The position numbers and the translations under genes were made by a program. From contig NZ_FQUS01000008.1 in NCBI RefSeq assembly GCF_900129315.1, positions 62,001 through 126,000 of the forward strand: a stretch of 64,000 nt of DNA, read 5' to 3'. The notes under the pieces are model-generated. The model worked only from the letters and a program-made list of their open reading frames with translations, was not told the DNA's origin and ran no database searches. This document shows, in pieces, positions 1-8,479 of the stretch. The first letter of the stretch is position 1. Every line of letters starts with the position of its first letter. Origin of the DNA: Fodinibius roseus (GTDB taxonomy: Bacteria; Bacteroidota; Rhodothermia; Balneolales; Balneolaceae).

Positions 1-276
1 ATATGCGGCGCGGGCCAAAGCATGTGAACCTATTGGGTTTGACAGTGCAATAAATAACAGGATTAAAAGCAGTTTGAGACTATTGACATGGAATCCTTCA
101 TAGATAATAAGTCCCGCAATAATCAGCAAAAGTCCCAGCGTGTCGCTTTTACTGGTGGCATGAGTACGAGAGTAAAAATCGGGCAGGCGTATGGTGCCTA
201 TACTGCCCACCAACAGGAAAAAAATGCCCGCAATAACGAAGAGGACCGTAAAGATAATTTGAATATCAGTCATCAT
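1..276 (-). CDS. mrpG: Na+/H+ antiporter subunit MrpG (MnhG), 3' part cut by window edge
   Basis: This gene is too close to the edge to be complete: 92 codons are visible and the family is usually about 110-125 residues. The translation begins MMTDIQIIFTVLFVIAGIFF, then has the typical MrpG stretch GSIGTIRLPDFYSRTHA and two further hydrophobic segments. MrpG is a small three-helix subunit of the multisubunit Mrp cation/proton antiporter in the inner membrane. The start codon overlaps the end of mrpF by 11 bases, which suggests translational coupling. The rest of the operon should continue to the left of the window. Confidence 0.9.
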   Translation of the reverse strand, partial: MMTDIQIIFTVLFVIAGIFFLLVGSIGTIRLPDFYSRTHATSKSDTLGLLLIIAGLIIYEGFHVNSLKLLLILLFIALSNPIGSHALARAAY

Positions 277-541
277 ATCGCACCTCCACTGCAGTAAAGT
301 ATTTGGCAATGGTCAGTGAGCCTATAAATCCCAGAATGGCGTAAGCAAGTGTTATATCAATAAACATGTCGATCCGGCCGAAGAGGTATCCGATCAGGCA
401 AATCAGAGCGATGGTTTTGGTAGCTATGGCATTCGTACCGATCAGGCGATCGAATACCGTAGGCCCTTTGATGACACGGTAGGCCGGTATGGCAATAATT
501 GCCGTAAGTATGACGGCACTGTATAAAAAGAAAGTGTGCAT
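266..541 (-). CDS. mrpF: Na+/H+ antiporter subunit MrpF (MnhF)
   Basis: This 91-residue protein has three predicted membrane helices and the family hallmark RVIKGPTVFDRLIGTNAIAT in the loop after helix 1. MrpF is an accessory membrane subunit of the Mrp antiporter, which exchanges cytoplasmic Na+ (or K+) for external H+ and supports pH and salt homeostasis. Its ATG overlaps the mrpE stop codon (TAATG), and its own end overlaps mrpG, so the three genes form one tightly coupled operon. Length and composition are normal for the family. Confidence 0.92.
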   Translation of the reverse strand: MHTFFLYSAVILTAIIAIPAYRVIKGPTVFDRLIGTNAIATKTIALICLIGYLFGRIDMFIDITLAYAILGFIGSLTIAKYFTAVEVRYDD

Positions 542-1098
542 TACAGATTTTCGTTATCTGATATAATTTCGACATCCGAGACGACCGGGTGCATCTCGCT
601 CGTAAAAAGCTTCAGCACTTCCCTGGGCATTTTGTCATTGACGATGCCCTCATAGGCCTTGGGATCAATGGAATGGACGAGAAATTCGTCTTCATGTATG
701 TCCACCGTAAGCGTGCCGGGCGTAAGAGTAATGGAATTTCCCAAAATCATTTTGGCATGGGCGCTGGGCAGATCCACCTTGAAGCGCACCATCCTTTGTC
801 TGACCGGCAGAGAAGGCGTAATAATTAAAATGGCCACCTGAATACCCGATAGAACAATTTGCATTACCATCCACAGCAAATAAAACATCAGTCGGCCGTA
901 CCGCAACTCATCCAGTACATCCACCTCGTCTTCAAAATATTTATGCTTGCGCAGCTGGTAGTTGAGAGCCATGACTCCGGCAACGCTGGCAACGCCCATA
1001 AGGCTGTGTATGGGATCAAAAAAACCGCTCATAATGTACCAGAAGGTCATCAGCGTGATGAATGACACAACAAAATTTCGCAGGGACAGAGTCTTCAC
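541..1098 (-). CDS. mrpE: Na+/H+ antiporter subunit MrpE (MnhE)
   Basis: This 185-residue protein has two or three N-terminal hydrophobic segments and a soluble C-terminal half. The conserved MrpE stretch NSITLTPGTLTVDI is present near residues 120-133. MrpE is an assembly or accessory subunit of the Mrp antiporter. It appears to be the first gene of the operon, because 506 bases without a gene lie upstream and the next gene (nuoL) is divergent. An E-F-G-first order differs from the A-to-G order of the Bacillus operon, so the large MrpA-D subunits probably follow beyond the left edge. Confidence 0.92.
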   Translation of the reverse strand: MKTLSLRNFVVSFITLMTFWYIMSGFFDPIHSLMGVASVAGVMALNYQLRKHKYFEDEVDVLDELRYGRLMFYLLWMVMQIVLSGIQVAILIITPSLPVRQRMVRFKVDLPSAHAKMILGNSITLTPGTLTVDIHEDEFLVHSIDPKAYEGIVNDKMPREVLKLFTSEMHPVVSDVEIISDNENL

Positions 1099-1604
1099 AA
1101 TTCCGTGGTCAATATGTTATCAATGATCAAAATAGTCGCTAAACATACAAAATCTAACTTAGACCTGAAATAGAAATAACAGCTTAGGAATGAATTTAAC
1201 AAAACTTAAATAATTAATTGATCCGCAGACTCAATCTGCGAGGGAAAGTAAGAAAAGTCGGTTAAAATTTGAAAATGAGACTGCATTTTCTTTTTAGGGA
1301 AGACACTGACAGGCGTCAATTCCAATGGTCTTTTCGTCAATACCGACAAAGGCACAACGGGATAGTGCGTAATACGTGTATCGTATGGGGTCATCAAAAA
1401 GGTTCGATAGTTAAATACATGAAACTGCTAATTTAGAAAGCAACTAAATACGTGCAATTATCAAATAATTGCACATCCTGTCCTTTACCTTCACTTACTT
1501 TTTTGTATCTTTGCCCTCTGATAATTTCCCTTGGGAAAATGAGGGGTATTGGCTACTTTTGGGCCTGAAATTTTGTAAGGATACAATACTGAAATATCGT
1601 TTAA
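1099..1604. other. Divergent intergenic region between mrpE and nuoL
   Basis: These 506 bases are AT-rich and hold no convincing gene. A 63-codon minus-strand frame at 1206-1397 shows no recognisable features. The region should carry the promoters for the divergent mrp and nuoLMN transcripts; one candidate for nuoL is listed separately. Confidence 0.5.
1484..1513 (+). promoter_or_regulatory. Candidate promoter of the nuoL cluster
   Basis: TATCTTTG at 1506-1513 matches the Bacteroidota -7 box TAnnTTTG perfectly. The -33 position about 20 bases upstream reads TTTA instead of TTTG. The box lies 91 bases before the nuoL ATG. The call rests on motif match only. Confidence 0.4.
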
Positions 1605-3626
1605 ATGGATTCTGCTACTACGCTTACAAGTCTGATAATTATCCTTCCGCTGGTGGGCTTTCTGATCAATGGGTTAATAGGGTTGAGTTCCGATTCGTTC
1701 CGCCGGCGAAAAAGCCTGATCGGAGCGATTGCCAACCTTTCGGTATTTATTCCATTTGCTATAGCTGTCTATTTCTTTTTGAATATGGGGCAGGAATCAG
1801 CACCCATCTTCGCCGAACTTTTCACCTGGATTGAAGTCGGTTCGCTCAGCGTGGATATTGCCTACCAGATCGACCAGCTTTCCCTGGTCATGATCCTGGT
1901 GGTAACCGGGGTCGGATTTCTGATCCACCTCTATTCCATTGGGTATATGTGGGAGGATGAGGGCTACTGGAAGTTTTTTGCCTACCTGAACCTTTTTATT
2001 TTTGCCATGATCAATCTCGTGATGGCTGATAATTTGCTGTTGCTGTTCCTGGGATGGGAGGGCGTGGGACTTTGTTCCTACCTGCTGATCGGGTTTTGGT
2101 ATTCCGATATGGCGAAGTCCGATGCGGCCAAGAAGGCTTTTCTCTATAATCGCGTGGGCGACTTTGCTTTTCTCATTGCAATATTCATGATTTTCCAGTT
2201 TGTCGGGAGCCTGCGCTTTGAGACTATATTGGCCAACCTGGGGGCTATTCCGGCGGATGCTACCTTCTGGATCGCCCTGCTGATGTTTATCGGGGCCACC
2301 GGGAAAAGCGCTCAAATCCCGCTTTTTGTCTGGCTGCCGGATGCAATGGCCGGACCTACATCGGTTTCGGCCCTTATCCATGCGGCCACCATGGTTACCT
2401 CCGGAATTTACCTGATTTCCAGGCTCTCCCCGATGTTCGTGGCGTCCCCGGAAATCATGATGATTATCGCCGCCATCGGGGCTCTCACCGCAATTGTTGC
2501 AGCCACTATCGCGCTCACGCAAAATGATATCAAGGGCGTGCTGGCCTATTCCACCGTATCGCAGCTGGGATACATGTTTCTGGCCCTCGGTTCGGGAGCC
2601 TTTACCGCCGCTATCTTTCATGTGGTGACGCACGCCTTTTTTAAAGCTTGCCTCTTTCTCGGATCCGGTTCGGTCATCCACGCCATGGAACATGTCGAGC
2701 ACGGTCTCCACGAAGAGGGCAGGGATGTTCATTTTGATCCCCAGGATATGCGGTTTATGGGGGGACTAAAGGAATACATGCCCTCGACATACAAGACTTT
2801 TCTGATTGCAACGGTGGCGATTGCCGGAATTCCCCCGCTGGCCGGCTTTTTCTCAAAGGATGAGATTTTGGCATTTACCTTTAACGCCGGCTTCGGTGAG
2901 TTTGCCGGTTCTCTTTACTTTTTGCTTTGGGGCGTGGGTATCATTACCGCTTTCCTGACGGCTTTCTATATGTTTAGGCTCACCTTCGGTACGTTTAACG
3001 GATCGTTTAAGCTGCCCGATAAGATAAAAGAGGCAGCCGGAGCAGAAAAGCACCTGCATGAAAGCCCCCAAACGATGACGATTCCTCTGTGGACCCTCGG
3101 CGGATTGTCGATTGCGGGGGGATTTATTGGCGTGCCCAACTTTTTAGTATCGACGTTTACTCATGAAGAGGCGCATATTAACCTGCTTCATAACTGGCTG
3201 CATACGGTTACCGCAGACTACGGACTCGGACTTTCGCACTCCGTTGAATGGATCCTGCTTATTGTCTCAGTCCTGGTAGCCGTGGGTGGATTGTATGTCG
3301 CCTGGCGCTTGTACGGCGGTGGTGCTACCGAGGAATCCGACGCTCTGCTTTCCGACCGGTTCGGTGCACTGTACCAGACCTGGAATGAGAAATACAGCCT
3401 CGATGAGTTTTACGAGGGACTGGTGGTCCACCCGCTGGTTCGCTTTTCTGACAAGGGGCTTGCCAAATTCGATATGAAGGTTGTTGACGGAACAGTAAAT
3501 GCGGTGGGAGGGATCGTTCGCCTATTTGGTAGTGTATTCCGGTACCTCCAAACGGGGGTGGCCAGCAGTTATGCCCTTGCGCTTGTTATCGGTGTTCTTC
3601 TCGTGTTAAGCTTGTTGATCCTGTAA
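1605..3626 (+). CDS. nuoL: NADH-quinone oxidoreductase subunit L
   Basis: This is the distal proton-pumping antiporter-like subunit of respiratory complex I in the inner membrane. The 673 residues hold about 16 hydrophobic segments. Family motifs are visible: [17 protein letters not shown] near residue 149, [20 protein letters not shown]-like (here ending GPTS) near 234, and [20 protein letters not shown] near 303. The C-terminal extension contains the amphipathic stretch and last membrane anchor expected of NuoL. nuoM follows after 7 bases. No nuoK or other complex I gene lies upstream, where the neighbour is the divergent mrp operon, so this cluster is separate from the rest of the nuo genes. 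Confidence 0.97.
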   Translation: [673 protein letters not shown]

Positions 3627-3633
3627 ATAAATT

Positions 3634-5247
3634 GTGAACATGCAGTTACTTTTAAACATTTGTATTTATCTGCCGCTTGCCGGCATTGCCGCCATCCTGG
3701 TATCCCGTAACGACAAGGCGACGAAATGGATTAGTCTGCTCACTACAGGAGTTACGTTCCTGCTGTCGCTGCTGCTGATATTTAACTTCGATATCGCAAA
3801 TTCAGGGACTGCCCAGTTTTTGACGGAGGGTTCGCCCGTGCTGGCCGGTATGGATATTAAGTATCTGATCGGATTGGACGGACTAAGCCTCCTTCTTTTC
3901 ATGCTTACAACTCTTATGGGTCCCCTCGTTATTCTTTCTTCCTGGGATTCGGTCAATAAGCATCTGGCCGGCTATTATTCCATGCTGTTGCTCTTGCAGA
4001 CAGCCTCGATGGGCGTGTTTGCCTCTCTTGACCTGATTGTATTTTATGTCTTCTTTGAACTTTCGCTTATTCCCATGTATTTCCTCATCGGGATCTGGGG
4101 CGGCAAGGGGCGTATTCATGCCACCGTAAAGTTTTTTGTATACACCCTCGTCGGCTCGCTCATCATGCTGGTCGGACTTATTTATCTTGGCTACGACGCC
4201 GGCTCGTCCCTGCAGGGGTATGTTTTCAGTACCGACTGGCGGTTTCTCTCGAGTGGAGCCTATCAAATAGGACTGGTCGAGCAGACCTACCTGTTTGCCG
4301 CTTTTGCGCTGGCATTTTGTATCAAAGTACCGTTGTTTCCTTTCCATACCTGGCTGCCCTATGCCCATACGGAAGCCCCGACGGCCGGATCGGTGGTACT
4401 GGCAGCCATTATGCTGAAGATGGGGACCTACGGGCTTCTCCGGGTGTGCCTGCCGATTTTTCCGAATGCATTTGTTGAATTCGCTCCATACATGGCTGCT
4501 CTTGCGGTTATCGGTATAATCTACGGGGCCCTGGTGGCGATGGTTCAGAAAGATGTGAAGAAGCTGGTCGCCTACTCCTCTGTAAGCCACCTGGGGTTTG
4601 TCGTGCTGGGGTTGTTCGCCGTCAATGTGATCAGCGTGCAGGGTGCGTTGCTGCAGATGATCAACCACGGAATTTCTACCGGCGCCCTCTTCCTGATTGT
4701 AGGCATGATTTATGATCGAAGACACACCCGCATGATTGAAGATTTCGGAGGCATTGCCAAGGTTCTGCCCGTTTTTGCGGTCATGTTCATGGTTGCCACC
4801 CTCGCCTCCATCGGCTTACCGGGGTTGAACGGCTTTATAGGAGAATTCCTGATTTTGAACGGTGCTTTTCATTCGGAGGTGATCCCGCAAAATGCGTTTG
4901 TCGTATTTGCGGCCCTTGGCGTTATCCTGGCAGCTGTCTATATGCTGTGGATGTATCAGCGGGTGATGTTCGGTCCGTTGAAACACAAGGTTAATGAGAA
5001 ATTGCAAGACTTGAATGCACGGGAAATCGGCATACTGGTCCCCCTCGTCATTTTAATGTTCTGGATTGGAATTCGTCCCGTTGACTTCACCCAATATTCC
5101 GAAGCACAGGTGAACAATCTGTTGCAGGCATCCGAGGAAAAAAGAATGGCCATTAAGCAGTCAGCAACAATCGGGGAACTTCCGGAGTGGACTTCCGCAT
5201 TTTATGATGTAACGGATGAATTAGCATTACAACCCAAAAACAGATAG
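3634..5247 (+). CDS. nuoM: NADH-quinone oxidoreductase subunit M
   Basis: This 537-residue antiporter-like subunit of complex I has 14 or so predicted helices. The key glutamate helix reads VFFELSLIPMYFLIGIWGG, and the loop-helix segment KKLVAYSSVSHLGFV carries the conserved lysine and histidine region. The stretch KVPLFPFHTWLPYAHTEAPT is the canonical NuoM motif. It pumps protons as part of the membrane arm, together with NuoL and NuoN. It starts 7 bases after nuoL and ends 4 bases before the pterin dehydratase gene, so the four genes are very probably co-transcribed. Confidence 0.97.
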   Translation: MNMQLLLNICIYLPLAGIAAILVSRNDKATKWISLLTTGVTFLLSLLLIFNFDIANSGTAQFLTEGSPVLAGMDIKYLIGLDGLSLLLFMLTTLMGPLVILSSWDSVNKHLAGYYSMLLLLQTASMGVFASLDLIVFYVFFELSLIPMYFLIGIWGGKGRIHATVKFFVYTLVGSLIMLVGLIYLGYDAGSSLQGYVFSTDWRFLSSGAYQIGLVEQTYLFAAFALAFCIKVPLFPFHTWLPYAHTEAPTAGSVVLAAIMLKMGTYGLLRVCLPIFPNAFVEFAPYMAALAVIGIIYGALVAMVQKDVKKLVAYSSVSHLGFVVLGLFAVNVISVQGALLQMINHGISTGALFLIVGMIYDRRHTRMIEDFGGIAKVLPVFAVMFMVATLASIGLPGLNGFIGEFLILNGAFHSEVIPQNAFVVFAALGVILAAVYMLWMYQRVMFGPLKHKVNEKLQDLNAREIGILVPLVILMFWIGIRPVDFTQYSEAQVNNLLQASEEKRMAIKQSATIGELPEWTSAFYDVTDELALQPKNR

Positions 5248-5251
5248 TACC

Positions 5252-5542
5252 ATGGCTGATCCACTTTCACTTGATGAAATCACTCGGCAATTAGAAGACC
5301 TGCCCGGATGGGAGCACAAAAACGACAAGGTGAGCAAGGAATTCACCTTTGAAAATTTTCGGGATGCGATGGGCTTTATTACCCGTATTTCATACGAAGC
5401 TGAAGAGCAGGTTCATCACCCGGAAATTTTTAATGTCTATAATACCGTTGATATTTCGTTGAGCACCCATGATGCCGGCGGAAAAGTTACCGAAAAAGAT
5501 ATTACGCTAGCAAAAACTATTGAGTCACTGTATAACAACTAA
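5252..5542 (+). CDS. phhB: 4a-hydroxytetrahydrobiopterin dehydratase (PCD/DCoH family)
   Basis: This 96-residue protein is a full-length pterin-4a-carbinolamine dehydratase. The family dehydrates 4a-hydroxytetrahydropterin during cofactor recycling after aromatic amino-acid hydroxylation. The active-site signature is complete: EEQVHHPEIFNVY, followed by THDAGG and the KD pair, in the spacing E-x3-HH-x6-Y-x9-H-x9-D. The gene sits inside the complex I cluster, 4 bases after nuoM and 5 bases before nuoN. From memory, a PCD gene in the nuo cluster has also been described for Rhodothermus marinus. Whether it serves complex I or simply rides with the operon cannot be told from sequence. Confidence 0.93.
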   Translation: MADPLSLDEITRQLEDLPGWEHKNDKVSKEFTFENFRDAMGFITRISYEAEEQVHHPEIFNVYNTVDISLSTHDAGGKVTEKDITLAKTIESLYNN

Positions 5543-5547
5543 GTTGC

Positions 5548-6996
5548 ATGGATTATTTACACGATCTTAACGCTTTTTTGCCCGGCATTATCGTAGCTGT
5601 TGCCGGGCTTATTGCCCTTTTGATTGACGCCTACAAAGATGATCACGACGGCATTTACGGCTTGGCCGTAGCCGCTCTGGGGGCCGGCCTGATACTGGCC
5701 GTAATGGATATGTTCGGCCCGGTGGGCGAGGCATTTTCCGGTATGATTACCTATGGTGGGGTTTCTGCTTTTGGAAGTACGGTAGTACTGTTCGGTTCGC
5801 TTTTTTGTGTTCTGATATCCCGGGAATATTTAAAAGCGGTTGAGCACGACTTCGGCGAGGTCTATGCGATGATTCTTTTCGCCACCACGGGTATGCTGGC
5901 TTTGGCCAGTGCCAATAACCTGGTTATGATTTTCGTAGGTCTTGAAACCATGTCCATTTGTCTCTACGTGCTGGCGGGCCTGATCAAAGATCGAAAAACC
6001 GGAGCCGAGGCGGCGCTTAAATACTTCCTGCTTGGGGCTTTCTCAACCGGTTTTCTGCTCTATGGAATGGCCCTGCTCTACGGGGCAACGGGTTCGCTGA
6101 GTATTCCGGAAATTGCCCGGCAGGCCAGTTCCGATCTTCTTTTTGTCGGGGGAGGCGGCCTGCTGCTTGTCGGTTTTTTCTTTAAAATATCCGCGGTTCC
6201 TTTCCATATGTGGACTCCCGATGTCTATGAAGGCACTCCTACAACGATTACCGCATATATGGCCACGGCCTCAAAATCTGCGGCATTTGTGGCGCTGATT
6301 GTCATTGTATCGAAGATGATACCCGCTGAAACGGCCGACTGGTCGAATGTCATAGAAGTGATTGCTATTATTACGATGATATTGGGAAATATCATCGCAC
6401 TGGTTCAGGACAATATGAAGCGCATGCTGGCATACTCCAGCATTGCCCATGCCGGTTATCTGCTGGTAGGATTGGCCGCAGGGACCCCCGAAGGGTACAG
6501 CGCGGTACTTTTTTACCTGTTGGCGTATTCCATCATGAATATCGGAGCATTCGGCATTGTCGCCTACTACGAACGCCAACAGGGACTGGACTTTACGGAT
6601 GTCAATAATTACGCGGGGCTTGGATTCAAGCGTCCTATTATGGGCGTGATGCTTTCGCTCTTCCTGTTTTCACTGGCGGGTATCCCCCCGCTGGTCGGAT
6701 TTTTCGGGAAATACCTGGTCTTTGCCGCCGCGATTAATGCCGGGATGATCGGTCTTGCTGTCGTAGGCGTACTGGCAAGTGCGGCAAGCGTCTATTATTA
6801 TTTGCGTCCGATGGTTTATATGTATTTCCGTGAACCCCATAAGGATGTCCCTTTCGTACAGGCCGGGATGGTTTATAAAACGACCCTCATAGTGTTAGCT
6901 GTCATGACAATCTATTTCGGCGTGGCCTTCGGCGGGTTACACGATCTCCTTTCCTCTTATTACACGGGCAACTGGGTAGCATTTTTGGGCAACTGA
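5548..6996 (+). CDS. nuoN: NADH-quinone oxidoreductase subunit N
   Basis: This 482-residue antiporter-like complex I subunit has about 14 predicted helices. Recognisable motifs are GLETMSICLYVLAG (essential Glu helix), FKISAVPFHMWTPDVYEGTP, and DNMKRMLAYSSIAHAGYLLVG. It forms a proton channel in the membrane arm next to NuoM. It is the last gene of the cluster and is followed by a candidate terminator at 7113-7146. Confidence 0.97.
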   Translation: MDYLHDLNAFLPGIIVAVAGLIALLIDAYKDDHDGIYGLAVAALGAGLILAVMDMFGPVGEAFSGMITYGGVSAFGSTVVLFGSLFCVLISREYLKAVEHDFGEVYAMILFATTGMLALASANNLVMIFVGLETMSICLYVLAGLIKDRKTGAEAALKYFLLGAFSTGFLLYGMALLYGATGSLSIPEIARQASSDLLFVGGGGLLLVGFFFKISAVPFHMWTPDVYEGTPTTITAYMATASKSAAFVALIVIVSKMIPAETADWSNVIEVIAIITMILGNIIALVQDNMKRMLAYSSIAHAGYLLVGLAAGTPEGYSAVLFYLLAYSIMNIGAFGIVAYYERQQGLDFTDVNNYAGLGFKRPIMGVMLSLFLFSLAGIPPLVGFFGKYLVFAAAINAGMIGLAVVGVLASAASVYYYLRPMVYMYFREPHKDVPFVQAGMVYKTTLIVLAVMTIYFGVAFGGLHDLLSSYYTGNWVAFLGN

Positions 6997-7223
6997 CCTG
7001 AATAACTTAATACGGGTTAGGTTCTTTTGTCGCTCATCTCCTTGGGGGACTTTCTGCAAGAGTGGTTACTCGGATTATTCTTATTCGCTTGTGAATAAGC
7101 CGGGGTAAATGTGCCTGGGGTCAAAACATAACCTTCAGGCTTTTTTCTTCGCCGCAAAATAGTACTTGGTTAAGCAAGGGAGCGCGGTTCACCGGCCGAA
7201 GCATTTTATTTGCCGGGAGAAGA
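6997..7223. other. Intergenic region after nuoN
   Basis: No gene is seen. A short perfect inverted repeat (TTATTC ... GAATAA, 7081-7098) and the terminator-like hairpin at 7113-7146 are the only structures recognised. A small RNA cannot be excluded but nothing matches a family I know. Confidence 0.4.
7113..7146 (+). terminator. Candidate rho-independent terminator of nuoLM-PCD-nuoN
   Basis: GCCTG (7113-7117) pairs with CAGGC (7136-7140), extended across a bulge by GGT/ACC, and is followed by six T residues. It lies 117 bases after the nuoN stop. Confidence 0.55.
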
Positions 7224-7254
7224 TTGTAATTAATGGCAAAAAGCGCTATTTTTG
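7224..7254 (+). promoter_or_regulatory. Promoter of rpsF-rpsR-rplI (Bacteroidota type)
   Basis: TTG at 7224-7226, a 20-base spacer and TATTTTTG at 7247-7254 match the Bacteroidota housekeeping consensus (TTG / TAnnTTTG). Transcription should start a few bases downstream and give a leader of about 65 nt that contains the hairpin at 7262-7289. Confidence 0.6.
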
Positions 7255-7261
7255 CGTGCCT

Positions 7262-7289
7262 GCTGGCGAGTGAAAGTCACTACGCCGGC
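7262..7289 (+). promoter_or_regulatory. Structured 5' leader hairpin of rpsF, candidate S6:S18 autoregulatory site
   Basis: GCTGGCG (7262-7268) pairs with CGCCGGC (7283-7289) with one G-U pair. Inside it AGTGA pairs with TCACT around an AAG loop, leaving one bulged A. The mRNA element described for rpsF leaders binds the S6:S18 complex and carries an essential CCG; a CCG is present here at 7285-7287 but appears paired. Position and structure support a regulatory leader, while identity with the published motif is uncertain. Confidence 0.4.
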
Positions 7290-7327
7290 TGTTTCAAACC
7301 GAAGCAACCAAAGGAAACATATCACAC

Positions 7328-7714
7328 ATGAGTAAAAACTATTACGAGCTAACCTATATTATTAATCCCGTTCTCGAGGATGAACAGTACGAAGAGATCG
7401 TGAAAAAGTTTACCGACTATATCCGCAACAACGGGGGAGAGATCGATGAAGTGGATGAGTGGGGAAACCGCAAGTTCGAGTATGAGATGGATAAAAAATC
7501 AAGCGGTTATTACGTAAATGCTTATTTTAGTGCCCCCGGCGAGCTAATAGAAAAGCTGGAACGTGCCCTTCGCATTGATGATCACGTAATGCGCTATCTT
7601 ACGCTTAAGTATGATGCAAAAATGCTGCGACATCGTGAACTTCAGCGCAAAAATGCCGTACCTACGGTCTTTGTTGATGAAGAGGAAGAGGAAGGTGAAG
7701 AAGACGAAGATTAA
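7328..7714 (+). CDS. rpsF: 30S ribosomal protein S6
   Basis: This 128-residue protein starts MSKNYYELTYIINPVL, which is typical of S6, and contains DEWGNRKFEYEMDKKSSGYY and the RALRIDDHVMRYLTLK strand. It binds S18 and 16S rRNA in the platform of the small subunit. The last 20 residues are almost all acidic (DEEEEEGEEDED), an extension seen in a number of S6 proteins. It is the first gene of the classical rpsF-rpsR-rplI operon. No Shine-Dalgarno sequence is evident, consistent with the group. Confidence 0.98.
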   Translation: MSKNYYELTYIINPVLEDEQYEEIVKKFTDYIRNNGGEIDEVDEWGNRKFEYEMDKKSSGYYVNAYFSAPGELIEKLERALRIDDHVMRYLTLKYDAKMLRHRELQRKNAVPTVFVDEEEEEGEEDED

Positions 7715-7751
7715 TTCGAATCTATTTTGATAACTACAACTATTTTTTGCT

Positions 7752-8003
7752 ATGATTAAGAATCCATCACATCCGAAGAAGGGACAGATAAAAACACGCT
7801 CATGCAAGTTTACCAAAGCGGGCATTGAGTATATCGATTACAAAGACACTGAACTGTTACAGCGTTTTATGAACGACCAGGGAAAAATTCTGCCCCGCCG
7901 TGTAACGGGTACGAGCGCAAAGTACCAGCGACAGCTTTCCCGTGCGATCAAACGAGCCCGTTTTTTAGGAATGCTTCCCTATGTAGCAGATAACCTTCGA
8001 TAA
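7752..8003 (+). CDS. rpsR: 30S ribosomal protein S18
   Basis: This 83-residue protein has the S18 core [19 protein letters not shown], the signature [20 protein letters not shown] and the end [15 protein letters not shown]. The N-terminus is lysine-rich ([14 protein letters not shown]) and contains only one cysteine, so this is a zinc-independent type. It is the S6 partner in the 30S platform and is encoded 37 bases after rpsF. Confidence 0.98.
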   Translation: MIKNPSHPKKGQIKTRSCKFTKAGIEYIDYKDTELLQRFMNDQGKILPRRVTGTSAKYQRQLSRAIKRARFLGMLPYVADNLR

Positions 8004-8020
8004 AAAATTTACTATTTCCA

Positions 8021-8479
8021 ATGGCTAATAAATATATGAAATTAATTTTACGAGAAGATGTGGAAAAGCTCGGTGACTCCGGTGATATTGTCGAGGTTAG
8101 AGCCGGCTATGGGCGGAACTACCTGATTCCCCAGGGGAAAGCTATGATGGCCACCGACGGGGCGCTGAAGCAGCTGGATCGTATCAAGGAGCAGGCGGAA
8201 CGTCGGGCTGAGCTTACCATCGAAGCGGCGCAGGAGATGGCTGAGCGTCTTGAAACCACTTCCGTCACTATTCCTGTTTCCGTGGGGGAAGACGAGCGTA
8301 TCCACGGCTCCGTAACCAATCAGGATGTCGCAGAAGCCCTCGAACAACGGGATGTTACCATAGACAAGCGAAAGATTTCGTTGGACCAGGACATCAAAAC
8401 GTTAGGTGAGTATACGGCTACCGTAAATCTTATCGGTGAGATTAAACCGCAGATTAAGGTTTGGGTCGTGAAAGAATAA
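8021..8479 (+). CDS. rplI: 50S ribosomal protein L9
   Basis: This 152-residue protein has both L9 domains. The N-terminal rRNA-binding domain reads MKLILREDVEKLGDSGDIVE followed by VRAGYGRNYLIPQGKA. A long helix (about residues 45-75) connects it to the C-terminal domain containing GSVTNQDVAEAL. Length is normal. It is the last gene of the operon and is followed at once by a terminator hairpin. Confidence 0.98.
   Translation: MANKYMKLILREDVEKLGDSGDIVEVRAGYGRNYLIPQGKAMMATDGALKQLDRIKEQAERRAELTIEAAQEMAERLETTSVTIPVSVGEDERIHGSVTNQDVAEALEQRDVTIDKRKISLDQDIKTLGEYTATVNLIGEIKPQIKVWVVKE

Noticed and set aside
1206-1397. 63-codon minus-strand frame between mrpE and nuoL
   Set aside because: It shows no recognisable sequence, no ribosome-binding site, and lies in a probable promoter region.
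1797-2732. Long minus-strand reading frame of 311 codons inside nuoL
   Set aside because: It lies wholly within a certain nuoL gene, has no family motifs and a composition typical of an antisense shadow.
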